Source: Haemaphysalis longicornis
Lineage: Eukaryota; Arthropoda; Arachnida; Ixodida; Ixodidae
DNA: 64,000 bases
Reading direction: 5' to 3'
Assembly: GCA_013339765.2 (NCBI GenBank)
Contig: CM023450.1
Location: forward strand, 44,559,231-44,623,230
Both the position numbers and the translations under genes were made by a program. Below the pieces are notes generated by a model, which saw nothing but the letters and a program-made list of their open reading frames with translations, was not told the origin of the DNA and searched no databases. Of the stretch, positions 25,244 to 40,594 are shown piece after piece (the first letter of the stretch is position 1; each line of letters starts with the position of its first letter).

Positions 25244-25470
25244 CGATTGATTGTAGTGTTTAACGCGCCGCGACGCGCAACGCAGCCGATGAGGCGCGCC
25301 GTAGTGGAGGGCTCCGGATTAATTTTGACCACTTGGGGATCTTTAACGTGCGCCGAAATCTCGTACACGCGGGCGTTTTTGCCTTTCGCCTCCATCAGAA
25401 AAGCGGCCGCCAACCCGCGTCATCGTGATCAGCAGCACAATGCTATAGCCACTGAGCCACCGCGGCGGGT
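25244..25470 (-). mobile_element. tRNA-derived SINE, Ruka type, copy 2
   Basis: Same family and orientation as 4572-4813. The head starts near 25470 with an A box TGGCTCAGTGGCTATAGC. The B box region is damaged: a deletion removes most of the GGTTCGAATCC motif, leaving only part of the tRNA-like 3' half. The body (phrases CCGTAGTGGAGGGCT and ATCTTTAACGTGCGC on the plus strand) is well conserved, and a short CAAT tail closes the element at 25244. Loss of the B box would prevent RNA polymerase III transcription. Confidence 0.85.
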
Positions 25471-28599
<3,129 letters not shown>

Positions 28600-28680
28600 G
28601 GCTCGTATAGCTCAATCGGTAAGACAACGGGCTCTCGCTCCGTTTCTCTATAGTTCCAAGTTCAATTCCCGGCGCTGCCA
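28600..28680 (+). repeat. tRNA-like unit (SINE head or tRNA fossil)
   Basis: A box TAGCTCAATCGGTAAGAC and B box AGTTCAATTCC are about 50 bases apart, the normal tRNA spacing. A five-base anticodon-like stem ACGGG/TCCGT encloses a seven-base loop with CTC in the anticodon position. The acceptor and T stems do not pair properly, so it is not a functional tRNA. It is more likely the head of a tRNA-derived SINE or a tRNA pseudogene; T-rich sequence follows it. Confidence 0.55.
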
Positions 28681-29235
28681 GTAACTTATTTTATTTGTAC
28701 GCGGGAGTTTTGTGTTGACACCAACGGTCGCCAAAGAACCATTGGGGAGTAGAGGTACAAAGCTTCGCTTTAAACGATTAGGTTGGCACGCGTGTCACAG
28801 GAGTTCAAAGCTCGCCCTCCTCTTCGACGTATGACCTCGGCGCCTCGCCAATTACCCGAGACTCCGGTGTTCTCACGATTTTTGTGTTTAAACTTTTGAG
28901 TCCACTTTTTTTTTCGCTATGCATACCGCGATGCAATTCAAAAGAACACAACCTTTGTGCGTCGCATTCGAGCGCATACGGCACGCAAACGCGCAGATGC
29001 GAAATCTTCAATTTTCACTAAAACTACCATTTCAAGATGATCGTTTCAAGTTTCACTAGAGAGAAAGCGCTTATGTCTGAAGTCTGCGTCAACTAAGCGA
29101 AGTAGATTGCACAACCATTCACGAGTGAAAATAAACAAGCGGGTGCCAAACGGCAAAACGGGCAGCGTGTTGCAAAACGCTTCGCTGCACAGCACCCCCA
29201 AACAGCACACAGCACATGTGTGATGACACGTCATG
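28681..29235. other. No gene seen
   Basis: Mixed-composition DNA between the tRNA-like unit and the MITE; nothing recognisable. Confidence 0.4.
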
Positions 29236-29243
29236 CGATGCAG

Positions 29244-29693
29244 CATAGAGTTTCATACTAATATACACTAGAGGGAAATCTGGCGCCACTGTCTACGGGA
29301 GCCGCGCTTCGACGAGCGTTCCGTCATGTACCGGGCAGGCACGTTCCACTTGTCCTTGGCATGGCTCATAAACAGGCTGAAAAGTTGGCTCTGGCTGCGA
29401 AAAGCAACAATATTACAATAGAAGGCTCATCAAATTTTGTTTTTCGTTATAAAATTGAACCTACAGAAAGGTAAATTTGTCAGTGATTGTGCAGAAGCTT
29501 CATGCACGATGAACAAGAAAAAAGTTACCCTTTTTTTTTGTTGTTGATTTTGGCTTCGAGACAAAAAAGAAGCCACATGGCTAGCTAAGCCAAGTAGGCG
29601 AGGAACGTCGCTAACGTCAATGGCGCCGCCCACGGCGGCCCGCGACTGCAGCGAGAGATTTCCCTCTAGTATTCATTAGTATGAAACTCTATG
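29244..29693. mobile_element. CATAGAG-family MITE with 8-bp target duplication
   Basis: A 450 bp non-autonomous DNA transposon. Terminal inverted repeats are 38 bp with three mismatches: both ends begin CATAGAGTTTCATACTAAT and continue to ACTAGAGGGAAATCT. The element is bracketed by a perfect 8-bp duplication, CGATGCAG, at 29236-29243 and 29694-29701. Eight-base duplications are characteristic of the hAT and P superfamilies; the interior has no transposase to decide between them. The clean ends suggest a recent insertion. A larger relative is at 56766-58085. Confidence 0.92.
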
Positions 29694-29701
29694 CGATGCA
29701 G

Positions 29702-30043
29702 AACGTTAATTAAACGTGGTCACAGTTTGCGCCGCGAACCTAAAGCGCCCTAAAGCATACCTATAATCACCATTATTAGGAAAAACAAGGCGTACAATTG
29801 AGCTTAAAACTTTTTTTTTGCTACAAAAAAAAAACTAAAATAAAAAGGCAGTTAGATCCGCTGGGGCTCGAAGCCAGGCCAAGCAGCGCCAACACCCATT
29901 ACTTTAAAGTGAGTCCGAACGGCGCACCATTTTTAGCAATTGCACAGTAGAATAGCGCGAGAAGTGACATCACACATGCCACGCACGTGGGGCGCTGTGC
30001 AGCGAAGCGTTTGCAAATACGCAACCAGGCGGGCGTTTACATA
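29702..30043. other. No gene seen
   Basis: AT-rich sequence with T and A homopolymers near 29812-29832. Confidence 0.4.
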
Positions 30044-30045
30044 TA

Positions 30046-30220
30046 CAGTAAACACTTGTTATAACGAAGGTCCTCACGACAAGAAACTGATTTTGTTATA
30101 AACGGTACTTCGTCAAAACCGGAAACGATTCACTTTATCCTGAACTGCCGTTAGAACCGCGGAAAACCTCGTACAAAGTGAAAATTCCAATAAAGCGATT
30201 TCGTTATAACGAAGTTTAAC
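30046..30220. mobile_element. Pogo/Tigger-like MITE
   Basis: Preceded by TA at 30044-30045. The left end is CAGTAAACACTTGTTATAAC. The right part contains GCGATTTCGTTATAACGAAG, an imperfect inverse of the left end, but the terminal CTG is not preserved. The interior repeats GGTACTTCGTCAAA. About 175 bp, no coding capacity. Confidence 0.6.
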
Positions 30221-32524
30221 GTCAAAGCAGCCTCCGACCCGACGTCGATAGGAGAACACAGAGTGACCATGCATGTTCTGCTAAACAAGAAAGAACGAAA
30301 TACGAACGCGAAGACGCCCTTCCTTGTAAAGGTTTATTTAGCATTTAAAATGATCGAGATGTTGATCTGTCTTGCGCTTAGAGTGAATTCGCTTAAATGG
30401 CCGAAATTCGGTTCTTACACGGATGCACGGGCCACGTGAACAGAAGCCAGTAGCGGGGAGGTGCAAAAACAAAAACAAAAAAAAAAAAGAGGGAGGGTAA
30501 CGAAAAATGCGGAGAGAAAGGGACAAGCTGGCGCTCCCAGAAACAAGGAGAGGTGATCAGCCCTACAAAGGAGGCCATCAGGAAGGGGGCAATAGACGTC
30601 AAACCAAAGGGTACGAAGGAACGCCTTCCCGGGACGCGTTTCTGACAAGCCGGGCGTCGTTCGAGAAACCGGCATTTTCCACGCTCCGGCGAATAAACGG
30701 GAGCACGGACAGCAGAGCTAAGGATAAACGAACGCAACAGATGCACACTCAGAAAAAGAAAACGGGTTAAAAGCCGCCGCGATCAGACACAAGACACCAC
30801 CGACAACGCGCTCTCTCCGAGTCTCGTTATATATATTCTAGCGGGGGAGAGTGGGAACGGAGACAAGCGCACAGAAGCGAAGGGCAGCAGCCCATGCAGG
30901 CAGCTGGTGGGAATGCAGCCATGCCCGGAATATAGCCGGGCCGCGTCTATATGCACGTACACATAAAAACGCATCTACCCGGGTAATACGCCCGGGCATG
31001 CACTGAGCCCGCATAACAACCGGGGATTAACGGCGAGACAGACGGACCCGGCCGCGCATGCAGTGCGAAGGCTGCAGGGAATCGAAAGGTAAAAATATAC
31101 GTATAAAGGCGGGGAAAAGGCACGCAGCAGCTCGCCCGAAGCCGAAGAGGCAGCGTAAAGCTGCTTGCTGCGAGCGCGTGAGATCACGTCGATGGCGTCG
31201 TGACCGGTGCTGCCCCCTAGCCACCGAACCGCGCTCGCCCGAGAAAACGCAACACAGCGAAGCCAAGGGGCCCGAAAATGCGCGGGGAACCTAGTTCGGG
31301 AACAACACGTTGAAGAAGAAGAAGAAACTGTGTCTGTACGACGACCAGGACGAAGACGACGACCCGAGGAACAAGCCCGCGCATGCCAAGGGACGAGATC
31401 CGTCCATGGCTCGCACAAGCGTCCGCGACACGAGTACCATGCGGCCTAACCGCAGCGCCGTTCCTCCCCACGTCGCTTTTCTTTCTGCTTTCAAGCTTTG
31501 CGCGCGGAATGACCACCGGATGCTCTTTCCCCGGCTATGGCCCGCGGTTACGCGTCCAATTCGAAGGATTCCATCAGCCTCCGAGAAACGAGGCCTGCCG
31601 AACGCTGCCGGTCGCAGTGCAGTAATGGACCATTGTCTTGGCGAATATCATCGCGCTGGCGCCGAAGCTCCTCCTCCCCGCGGTCTCAGGAATGCGCGGT
31701 AGCTGTGGAAAGTTGTTACGAATTGCGACGCCGCAGATGTTCGCGATGTGATGGCCCTCAGCACCCGCCTTCCCACGCTGTGTAAACAGTATCGGTTGAG
31801 CGAGTGACACGAGTGGGACAGCGTAACACAGCGTCCCTCCTTACTCCCTTGACAGACTACGGGATGGGGAACTGCAAAGTTGCGATAAGACGCCGCATGT
31901 CCGCCATGTGGCAATTCCAAACGACGATCTGGCTCAAAACTGAGAATCCTTGCCGCCTCATCGACTGAGTACCAGGGCCGCTCAGAACATGCAAGGACCG
32001 CAGGCCTGGTGGCCCTCAAACGTTAGAGTCGCAAGCAGTGACCGATTCGCGCTGCCCAAGTCTTCTGACAGTCAAAGATTACAACTACCTTCTATTTTCC
32101 GAATCTTTCGGCTGGACCTCTATCTGAGTCAAGCCCGCGCCGAAGCTGGAGACAGCACGAGCGTGCAGCATCGTGTAAGCAGGTGGTAAAAATTAAGAGA
32201 TAAAAAAAATCAGAGCCCTTCAGAAAATCAGCTGAGGGAAGTCCTGCGAAGCTGACACTCTGTTAGGACTGTCTATGTTGGTGTTAGCTATGTATTTGGG
32301 ATTTGCTATGTTGAATTATAAGGACAGTGGCGCGATCTGTACGTCACAAACAAAGGACACAGCACGATTCGTGGATACAGACAATGACGTCTCTAGTGCG
32401 CCGCACAGATAGCCACCGAAGAGCGCACGGCATTGCGCTCCGTCAGGGGGAGAGAGACGCCGCGCTTGCCCAGTATACACGACTCGGGACAAAGGCGGCT
32501 GCGGTGGGGAGGCGTACTATGATA
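30221..32524. other. No gene supported; GC-rich interval
   Basis: CpG-rich from about 30850 to 31700, with many overlapping frames; an AAGAAG run is at 31311-31326. No domain recognised on either strand. Confidence 0.4.
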
Positions 32525-32705
32525 GGCTGTGAACATACGCCCTCCGTAGAAGGTTATGCTTCACTGTGCAACATACAATGTGGAAAAGCCAGCTTACAAA
32601 AACCACATTTAAACCGATCCCTTTAAAGTCGGCGTCACCTCTAAACAGAAACGCATTGCTCGGAAGGCATTTTCCAGGGGCAATGCAAGCTGCATCATAT
32701 CAACG
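32525..32705 (+). repeat. Repeat family Y, truncated copy
   Basis: Matches 36725-36890 at the DNA level: CCCTCCGTAGA, ATGCTTCACTG, AAGCCAGCTTACA, TTAAAG and CACCTCTAAACA occur in the same order. In the same frame the translation HTPSVEGYASLCNIQC parallels HTPSVDGHASLRNKQC of the other copy. Homology continues past the stop codon in both. Confidence 0.6.
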
Positions 32706-35700
32706 TATGGACGCCCTGCGACGTTTTAGGAGCGCAGCACCTTAGGGGCTCGGGCTGCCGTCGTTTCCTGCAATAGTCGTCTCACGTCGTCACGGTGAAT
32801 CAAGTTGTCAAACGATGGTAAAAAAAGTGTATAATGAATAAAACCGGTTCCAAATAAACTGGCATGATTTAAACTAATTTCAAATATTAGAATAATCAGT
32901 GTTTAATTGCATTATTAACAGAACTTTGTTAAATTCCGTCTCAAAATTGCTTTAAAACGGCAGGTTTTTTCCTGTAAAGCATACTTCTTAGCATGCTGCG
33001 GCGTGTGACACGAAGACAACTTACGGCAAGTCCGTCTCATTTAATTGCTTAAATTCGGTTCAACGCAAGAGAGAGCGCCATTGCCTCAGCAAGCGCGCGA
33101 TTGCTCGTCCCACCAATCACCGCGCGCCGTGACTCACAATCTTTGAATACACTTATACACTGCATGCTTCGTGCCTCGCCCCCCCTTCCCATGTTTCACG
33201 TTAGTGGAGATGGCCCGGAATTTTTTCTTCCTTTATGTCTTTCATAAGTTTTTTTTCATACGCTAAAAATTGTTGTGCCAAGCTCGGTCTGTCGCCAGAG
33301 ACGATCAGATGGATCGTAGCGATAGACAGCTTCGCTGTAAACACAACCAACTCGGGCTTCTTTTTCTGCACCTCTTCACGACATACGTCCCTGCCGCTCG
33401 CAACTGGCGCTACTAATACCAGACAGCGCCTCTCTGATCGGCACATGTAAGTACAACACCAACGCAACATTTACTGACGCCGCTGTCAACTGGCCTGGTG
33501 CAAACCCTCGACCGAACAGGCCAGTGCTACATCTGCACGCTGAACCACGCGACCCCTGAACCGGCACAACTTTCGCCCATCACACCGGACCCTTCCCCCA
33601 TGTACACCGACCCATTTGACGCACTAAAAAAAAAAAGTCGTAGAAACTCGAGAGTGAGAATTGACAGATAGCGTGTAAGCGATTCTTCCAGCGGCTCGTC
33701 TCTGCAGATACGCTCCGTGCACCCTGCGCATGCCCCACTCCGTCCAACAAACTCCACCGCTGTCACGTGACCAGACGTGCTCGTGCTGTGGTGTGACATG
33801 CACAACGGCCATTCGTGTGGCCCATTCGGCTTATGTAAATCTGTCGAGCGTACCGCGTCACGCTTTAAATCGTGCAGGCGGGCATATTTCGGGGAAAAGT
33901 TACCAAGGGATGCTTATGCAGTAAAAGACCTTCAACGGTCACTGAAAGGCAGCGGCTAGAGTTTTGAGTCTACGAGCGAAGATAGATGCGATAATCCTAG
34001 AAACCCTTCGGTTAACATCTGGACTGTGGAAGGCCTCGCGATGGCCGGAACCTGCAAAAAAGTGCCTCACTACGCAAGCCAGCCTGAAATGCCTTGTCAT
34101 GCTCGCCTTGTCTTGTCCCGAGGGCATCCTAACAGCCAAACACCTCCCTCCACTACGCGACCGGCGTCGAAAAGGCTGACGGTCATGTTCCTCATGCGGG
34201 ACGCAGATGCAGAGATTTTAAGGAAAAGTGGCTTGTGGAGAAACGCAGAACCACTCTGCAGAAGAATTGTCATGTGCTCGTGAGAGAGTAATTATGTCGG
34301 GGACTAGGAACAACGATGTGGGGGTTCATGTCCCCCGCAGAACGTATGCTGAGTGCACGATTAGGCGACTGATGAGCACGAAAGATGCGTAAATAGCGAC
34401 GCCATGGATGGCAGTGTCTCAAGTAAAATGGTTCATCACTCCGGTATACTGAACCACGAGGTGAGCACGTTTTGGGAATGGTTGCAGTGACGTGTCAGCA
34501 AGGCTTCCAGCAAGTATTTCGGCTACAGGGCACTACAGCGCCACAGCACGTATAATAATGCCTTTAGCCGAGCCGGTGCAGACACGAAGATAGGGTGCCT
34601 TGCTTCCGCCACGCTCTGAGGCACCCCAAAACAAGAGTTCCCACCGCGCCTCAACACCATGTAGCAAAGCAATAGCCCTGCAGTTGTTCTTCAACATGAA
34701 AGTGAATAAGCGCCTTGTGAAGTGTGCTTGTGCACAACGACGTTCGAAAGTGCACCAACCAGAGTCGCTGGCGTCCTTGGGAAAGCACCTGCGGCCCGAC
34801 ACTCGCCGCGCCCCGAGCGTTCCTCGCTCTTGAAACGGCACGTCGTCAACCAGTCCAGTGGGTCGCATTTCAACAATAGCCGATGCCAAAAACGAAAGTG
34901 CCGCTTCGAGCGACGACGTGCGAAGCACCACCTTCCTGTTGGCCGCCGAAGCACCTTATTAGCTGGTGTACGCGCTTCGCGGCCATGCCAACGGGAAGGA
35001 CGCCGTGCAGAGATTTCTCAATGGCGGCGACACGGCCCTCCGTTCCTCTGTCTATTAACTTGTTTGCCGCTGCAGACGTCCGCACATGACATTCGGCACG
35101 GCGCCATCGCTGCGGGCAATGCTCTACCGTATGTATAATTACTGGACGCTGAGTGCTAGCCCTACTCAGTGGAAGCCTGCAGCATGCCAGAGAGAACGAA
35201 AAGGGAAAGCGTTAACGCAGGTAAGAAATTAAAGAACGTGTAGGTTTGCCGGAATAATAGTGGGGCTGCGGTTCTCACGAACGTGTGCCACAAGCGAGAC
35301 AGACAGGCCTCCTCCTCTCGTCCAATAGAATTCTCCGCGCAACAGACAGCCTGCATACAGGACGGCGACAACAACGGAGGTATACAATTACAACTCCACG
35401 CAAATACGCGCGAGGTCGCCTCTGAGCAAGGACTGTTCTTGTTCCTCGATGCCTCGGCGGAATCATTAGCAGTTCCCCGTTGGAACGCGACGACTGCGAC
35501 GCGAGGGGCGGAGCAGCGCCGCGGGCTTTCGATGCGTGTGGCGCGAGCAGTTGACGAACGCTGCCAAACGTGAAAAACACGCCGTCGAGTGTCCGGGTAT
35601 AGGTGCGCGTGTAATTTAACCGCTGACTGTCCTCATTTTCCTCGAGCGGGAGGCAACATTCCTCAAATTGCCCTCCCTCCGGGCTACCCCCGGGGGCCTT

Positions 35701-36429
35701 GGTAGACACGCATTACGCATATCTGCGCCACAAAATGGCGCTACGTGCCCGACCCGGGCTTCGGCAGCCGCTGCTTAAATAGTACACCTAATGGATAAGA
35801 ACAGAGAGGGCAGTGGAGCGAAATACTATCGGCGCATTTCACATTTGTAGTCTAAACTGTTCAGTCATGTCACCAATGACAACAGGTGGGTCGCCTGTGG
35901 TGCATTGACATACGCGAGCACGTGCTTTGTCTCACATCAAACACAAAGTAAACATTCGACGGTGTGCAATGCTTAAGTCCACAAGCACAGGACTTCATCT
36001 CAAAGTTCTATTCTTCCGGGCTTCCAGACGGCCACAAGTCGTACGCAGTTGAGTCGAGTACTTCGTTCCTCCAGGCTATCTGGACACCCTATGGTGCGCA
36101 GTTATCCGCCTCGATCCGCTCACATATTTCCTCACAAACTCTACGCGGGTGAACTAGTGCCTAAAACGGTTGCTCACGCACATAAACCAGCCTGAGTGCC
36201 CTCAAGGTATACGTCGAAAAGCCGTCACCGACAGTGCTCATGGAGTAGGCTTCGGTCCAAATTTCCCGCAAAGAGAGGGCTAGCACTTTAAAAACACTCC
36301 TCAAGCTTAAAAGAGCGCTGGTTGCGCTCGAATTCAATAAAGCACCAGAGGCTGTCGCAAGGTCTCTGCAATGTCACGAGTTTGAACAATTAAGCGCCCT
36401 TCCGCTCTGTGACGAGGGATGACCAGCGG
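32706..36429. other. No gene supported
   Basis: Mixed DNA. An A11 run at 33627-33637 and several 60-145-codon frames lack domain similarity. Nothing clear was found in 3.7 kb. Confidence 0.35.
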
Positions 36430-36890
36430 AGCTGTGGTGCGTAATGATAAAGTCGTCTTAGCGGCTAATTTTCATAACTGGTTTACGGATAGTTCCGGCA
36501 AAACGACAGTCACAGCCATTTTCTGTAACAACACTGCCTCCGTACATGACAATGTATTGGCCGCAGACAATAATTCTGTAACGTTTACAACTTTATTGTG
36601 AACTAACTAATCACGACAAGCCAATGAAACTCAGGGTAATGGTATAGTCGTCTTAGGGCTAATTTTCACAAATTTGTTTCCGGACAATTTTGATAACACA
36701 AAAGTTGGAGCCGTTTTCTCTAATCATACTCCCTCCGTAGATGGCCATGCTTCACTGCGCAACAAGCAATGTGAGAAAGCCAGCTTACACAGACCAAACC
36801 GATCGCGTTAAAGCCGTCTTCACCTCTAAACACACATGCATTGCTGAGAAGACATCTTTAAAAGGCAATATAAGCCGTCTTGAATTAAAA
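36430..36890 (+). repeat. Repeat family Y: two tandem units plus tail
   Basis: Unit 1 (about 36430-36560) and unit 2 (about 36625-36752) are related DNA repeats offset by 195 bases, exactly 65 codons. In a common frame, unit 1 reads VVLAANFHNWFTDSSGKTTV and unit 2 VVLGLIFTNLFPDNFDNTKV; both continue with a pattern A-x-F-x-N-x-T-x-SV. Unit 1 ends at a stop codon (36599-36601). The tail from 36725 is the part shared with 32525-32705. This could be a decayed coding array or a non-coding repeat that happens to hold a multiple-of-three period. No family recognised. Confidence 0.5.
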
Positions 36891-39056
36891 TAGGAAAGCC
36901 CTAGGAAATTAACTTTTTTTATATAGAGCGAATCGGTTTTAGCGGGGCGGAGAAACCTTCTCTAGACTCGTGACGCGAGACCACACCCGACTGTCGTCAA
37001 GCCGAGCCCTAGAACAGCTCCGCTGTTAAAAGTGTCTGTCATGGGCAAGGGTTGGCGCAACGGAATCGGCCGCCGTGACATCAGGGTTTGCCCGATGCGA
37101 AATGATTTCATGTTCAGGTGTCACGCGATAGCTGCTTCCGATGACGTCAACGCCCACACCGCTAGTAAGGTGCAATGAAGCAGCGGCGCGTTTTGAAACA
37201 GCGTATCCAGTGGCCGAAGGCACTGGGAGATTGAAAAGGGCACAGAAGGCTCGTAATTGCATTCGGCACTAATCGAGCCTCCCGCAGAGCTTCGTTGGTT
37301 AACATATCTTGGATACGGGAGCGTGTAGATTTTAGTGCGAAAGCACCACACGATTTGTTCCGCAATTCCGGAAAATTGCGTCGGCGGCGTGATTAGGATA
37401 TGGTGTCAAATATCCGCTTTCGCGCCACCATTTTAAGCCACACAAGCGTAGTCGTCCCTTGGAATTTCTTGTTTGATGTCCTCGTCCTGATCTCAACTGT
37501 GCTCTTTTATTTTTTCACTTCGTTTTAACTAACTTATTAAGATCCTGCTGTCGAGTTCCCTACCCGGCGTAATTTAAAACTTGGAGCTTGAGAAAGGCCG
37601 GGTACATTTGCATTCATTCCGTATTGCGGAAATAAACTCCCGTGGCGGGCGCGATGGAGCGCGCATACCGCTTAAAGCTGGTCCTTGAGTTTTGCGTCGC
37701 CTAACAACACGAAAAAAGAGAAAGAAAACCAAACCTTAAAACTCCCCAGCTTCCCCTTCAAAAGAAAAAACAAAAACAAGGCTGCCGACGCAAGACTGCG
37801 ACTAGCTCCTGTTTAGCATTTGAACGGTTCTCGTGGAACGCGCTACCACAACAAAAACCTCCAGGATTAGTCGACGTATCGGCAAAACCTCTGTGTACCC
37901 CCCCTTCCCAATTCTTCGTCCATACTTCCACGCACTCGAACCACGCCCATGATCGCCCAGGACAAGGACACGCGCACGGAAGGGGTGGAAAATACGCCAT
38001 GCGAGAAAAAAGCCGATCAACCCGTCACCACTTAAAATGCCCCGGGACGATTACCAGCGCATCGTTCCCGCCGGACAGCATCAACAGGCACAACAACGCC
38101 CACAACAGAAGAAAAAACTTGCGCGCGCGCGCCAGCAACGGTGAGACGGGGTGGTGGCCACTTCACGCGCACGCCAACCAAGTCAGCGCGCGAGAATTGT
38201 CGAGAGATCCGGGTGCGAAGAAAAAAAAATGATAACAACGCGGGCGCCAAAGTGAACGGGCACCGCCTGAAACCCCCTTCAAGCAACGAGGCTAGCCAAT
38301 CCATCTCGACACTGACGGCTATGAAGGAACGAACAAAAACATGCCTCTCCAACTCGGGGGTAAAAAAAATGAAAATACAAAGTCCCAAGGAAGAAAACTA
38401 AGCGCGGAGAAGCGTTGTTTTCTAGGCAGCAGCAAAGAGGGATGAGAAAAAAAAAAAAAGCCCTGCAGTCCCCCGCAAGGTATGGTCAGTGAGTGCGCCA
38501 AGCTCCAAGGAGACGACGACGAATAGACGCCAAGAGGAAGAAGTGTTGCGGCGGAACCGAAGGCACGCAAAGAGCGCTGAAGTGACGGAGAGCCAGTTTA
38601 GAGAGAACGAAAAACGCTATACAGAAAGAAAAAATAACAAAACCTAGCGTAGAAAAAAAAAAGAGGAGGTAGGGGCAAAAAGGGAGGCACCACCACCGGT
38701 TTCAAACTGCGCAATTTGAGTGTCCATCAAAATAGCGAACTTAGTTTCGGACGGCATGGGGAGCACAAAAGAGGGCCAGCATTCGGACACGCACAGTGAT
38801 GCGCTCACGAGAGCAGTCGCCGAGTAGCGCGGCCGGACAAAGGGGGCAAGAGATGAACGCGAGTTAAATGGCGGAGAAGGGGGGAATGAGGAGAAGCGGG
38901 AGGCGAGAAGTGTAGAGGAAGCGCTGACCAGCAGAGCGCCGCACGAGAGGGACTGCGAAGCACCGTTAATCCGCCATGACGCCAGCCTCAGGTACAAGTC
39001 GGCAGCCAGTCTCTCCTTTGAGTACGAGTGACTTACAGAAGTGCTCTGGGTGGTTC
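36891..39056. other. No gene supported
   Basis: Mixed, then A- and GC-rich. Frames between 37.8 and 39.0 kb are low in stops on both strands without recognisable products. Confidence 0.4.
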
Positions 39057-39064
39057 TTTAGAGC

Positions 39065-39577
39065 CAGTGGCGGATCCAGAGGTGTGGGGCGAGGCCATTG
39101 GGCGATCGGGCGCCCCCCTTCCCCCCCCCCCCCAAAGCCACTAACTAATCAATCCCCCCCCCCCCCCCCCCTCCACACCCTTGGACACTGATTTTTCGGC
39201 ACGTGTAATTTTTTAGACCCAGGCCGGGACCATCGATGTTCGCGGCGAGCAAAGCACCCCCCCCCCCCCCTTCTAACTTTTCGTTAGGTGCAATATTGGC
39301 TAACGCAACCTCCGCCTTAGTGGGAGCGTGATAATCGCCTTTTCTCCGCAGCCAATTGTTCCCCTTCAAAGCGCGGAAGCGTGGAGGGAGCCTTTATAAA
39401 CTGGTCACATGGTTGTCCGCAATATTTTGATGAAAAAAAGGCGCTAGCTGTGCAACTGAGAAAAAATCACGACATTTTGGTTAGGTCGCGCCCCCCCCCC
39501 CTCTTCCCATCAGCATTAAGGAACCGCCCCCCCCCCTCCCCTCCTCACCTCAAAGTAGGCACGTGGATCCGCACCTG
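39065..39577. mobile_element. hAT-like MITE with poly-C interior
   Basis: About 513 bp. The left end reads CAGTGGCGGATCCAGAGG. The right end, reverse complemented, reads CAGGTGCGGATCCACG. The flanks are TTTAGAGC (39057-39064) and GTTAGAGC (39578-39585), a 7-of-8 target duplication that fits the hAT superfamily. The interior carries four poly-C tracts at about 39120-39134, 39156-39172, 39259-39271 and 39490-39500, plus a shorter one near 39527. The CAGTGGCGGATCCA start is common in animal non-autonomous elements. Confidence 0.82.
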
Positions 39578-39639
39578 GTTAGAGCATGCCATCACAGCGC
39601 ATGTTGTGCAAAGCTTCAGGCAAAAAACTGTGGTTGATT

Positions 39640-39690
39640 CCTCTGTCATAGTAGTAGTAGAAAACTTTATTATAAAGTCAGGCTATCCAG
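39640..39690 (-). other. Possible LINE tail
   Basis: On the minus strand, AATAAAGTTTTC is followed by a (CTA)n run, the layout of a LINE polyadenylation signal and simple-repeat tail. No coding part is recognised above it. Confidence 0.3.
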
Positions 39691-39697
39691 CTCTCAG

Positions 39698-40180
39698 TCA
39701 TAGCAGTCGGTAAAACACGAAAGTGAAATGTGCAGCGAAATCTGCGGCTGAGCGTGATTTGCGGGTCGGCGGCTGTCTTGTGCGTGTGCTTGGTGAGCGA
39801 CGTCCTGCTGGCGGGTCGCTTGGGCAAAGGTGTACTGGCGTCATTTCCGTGACGGATATGCCGTCACTGAAAGCTTGGTGTTTATCATCATAAAACACTT
39901 TCGTGTTAAAATATAAAATCCGAAAACAAACAACCCTAAGTATAACGTACTCTTTAGTACTAAAGGTTGCTTCCCCGCAAGAAGACTCTGTGTGCAGGGG
40001 TGCACCCTTTACAGGCCGCTTGCTTTGTTGAACTGGCGTCATTTCCGTGACGGATATGACATCATTGAAATCTTTCCGTATCCGGGAATAAAACACATTC
40101 GTGTTAAAATAAACAAATAAACGAGGACACCTTGGCACTGGCTCGTTATGATGCGGGGAATTAGTGTGTAACTGTCGCAC
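39698..40180 (-). repeat. 198-bp-period tandem repeat in one open frame
   Basis: Two DNA units, about 39835-39930 and 40033-40120, both contain CTGGCGTCATTTCCGTGACG and CATTCGTGTTAAAATA-like sequence. Their offset is 198 bases, exactly 66 codons. A single minus-strand frame of 160 codons spans both. In it, VYFNTNVFYSRIRKDFNDVI then SVTEMTPV recurs as LYFNTKVFYDDKHQAFSDGI then SVTEMTPV. The frame has no recognised domain, and the proposed start is simply the first methionine. A coding exon with an internal duplication is possible; a non-coding tandem repeat is equally possible. Confidence 0.4.
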
Positions 40181-40594
40181 GAATATGCCGGTATTGTGGG
40201 CGCCGCCAAAGCGCCCTGGATTTCTGGCGACTGGTGCGCTGCTGGTTGAGGTTACGGCGTGAGTGCGAAACTCAGCGGGGCGCGTGATTCACGTTCCCTC
40301 TCATATTAATGAATATTCTTCCTCCTTTGCATTTTTTTCCTTCTCTCCGTTATTGTGACAATTGTCGAAGTCATTGTGCATAAATGTGCCGGTACCGATT
40401 GACGTCGTAAGAGCTCAAAGGGTAACTTCCCTATTTCATTTCTCCGCTTACTACACGCACTACATACGCACGTGCTTTTGCATGGTACCCCTACCCAATA
40501 TGTGGCCGACATGGATTGCAGTCACTTCAATTCAATTCATCTTTGACTTTCCAGAAAAGATTGTCAAGAGGGTCGCCAGGGCTAAAAGCTAGTC

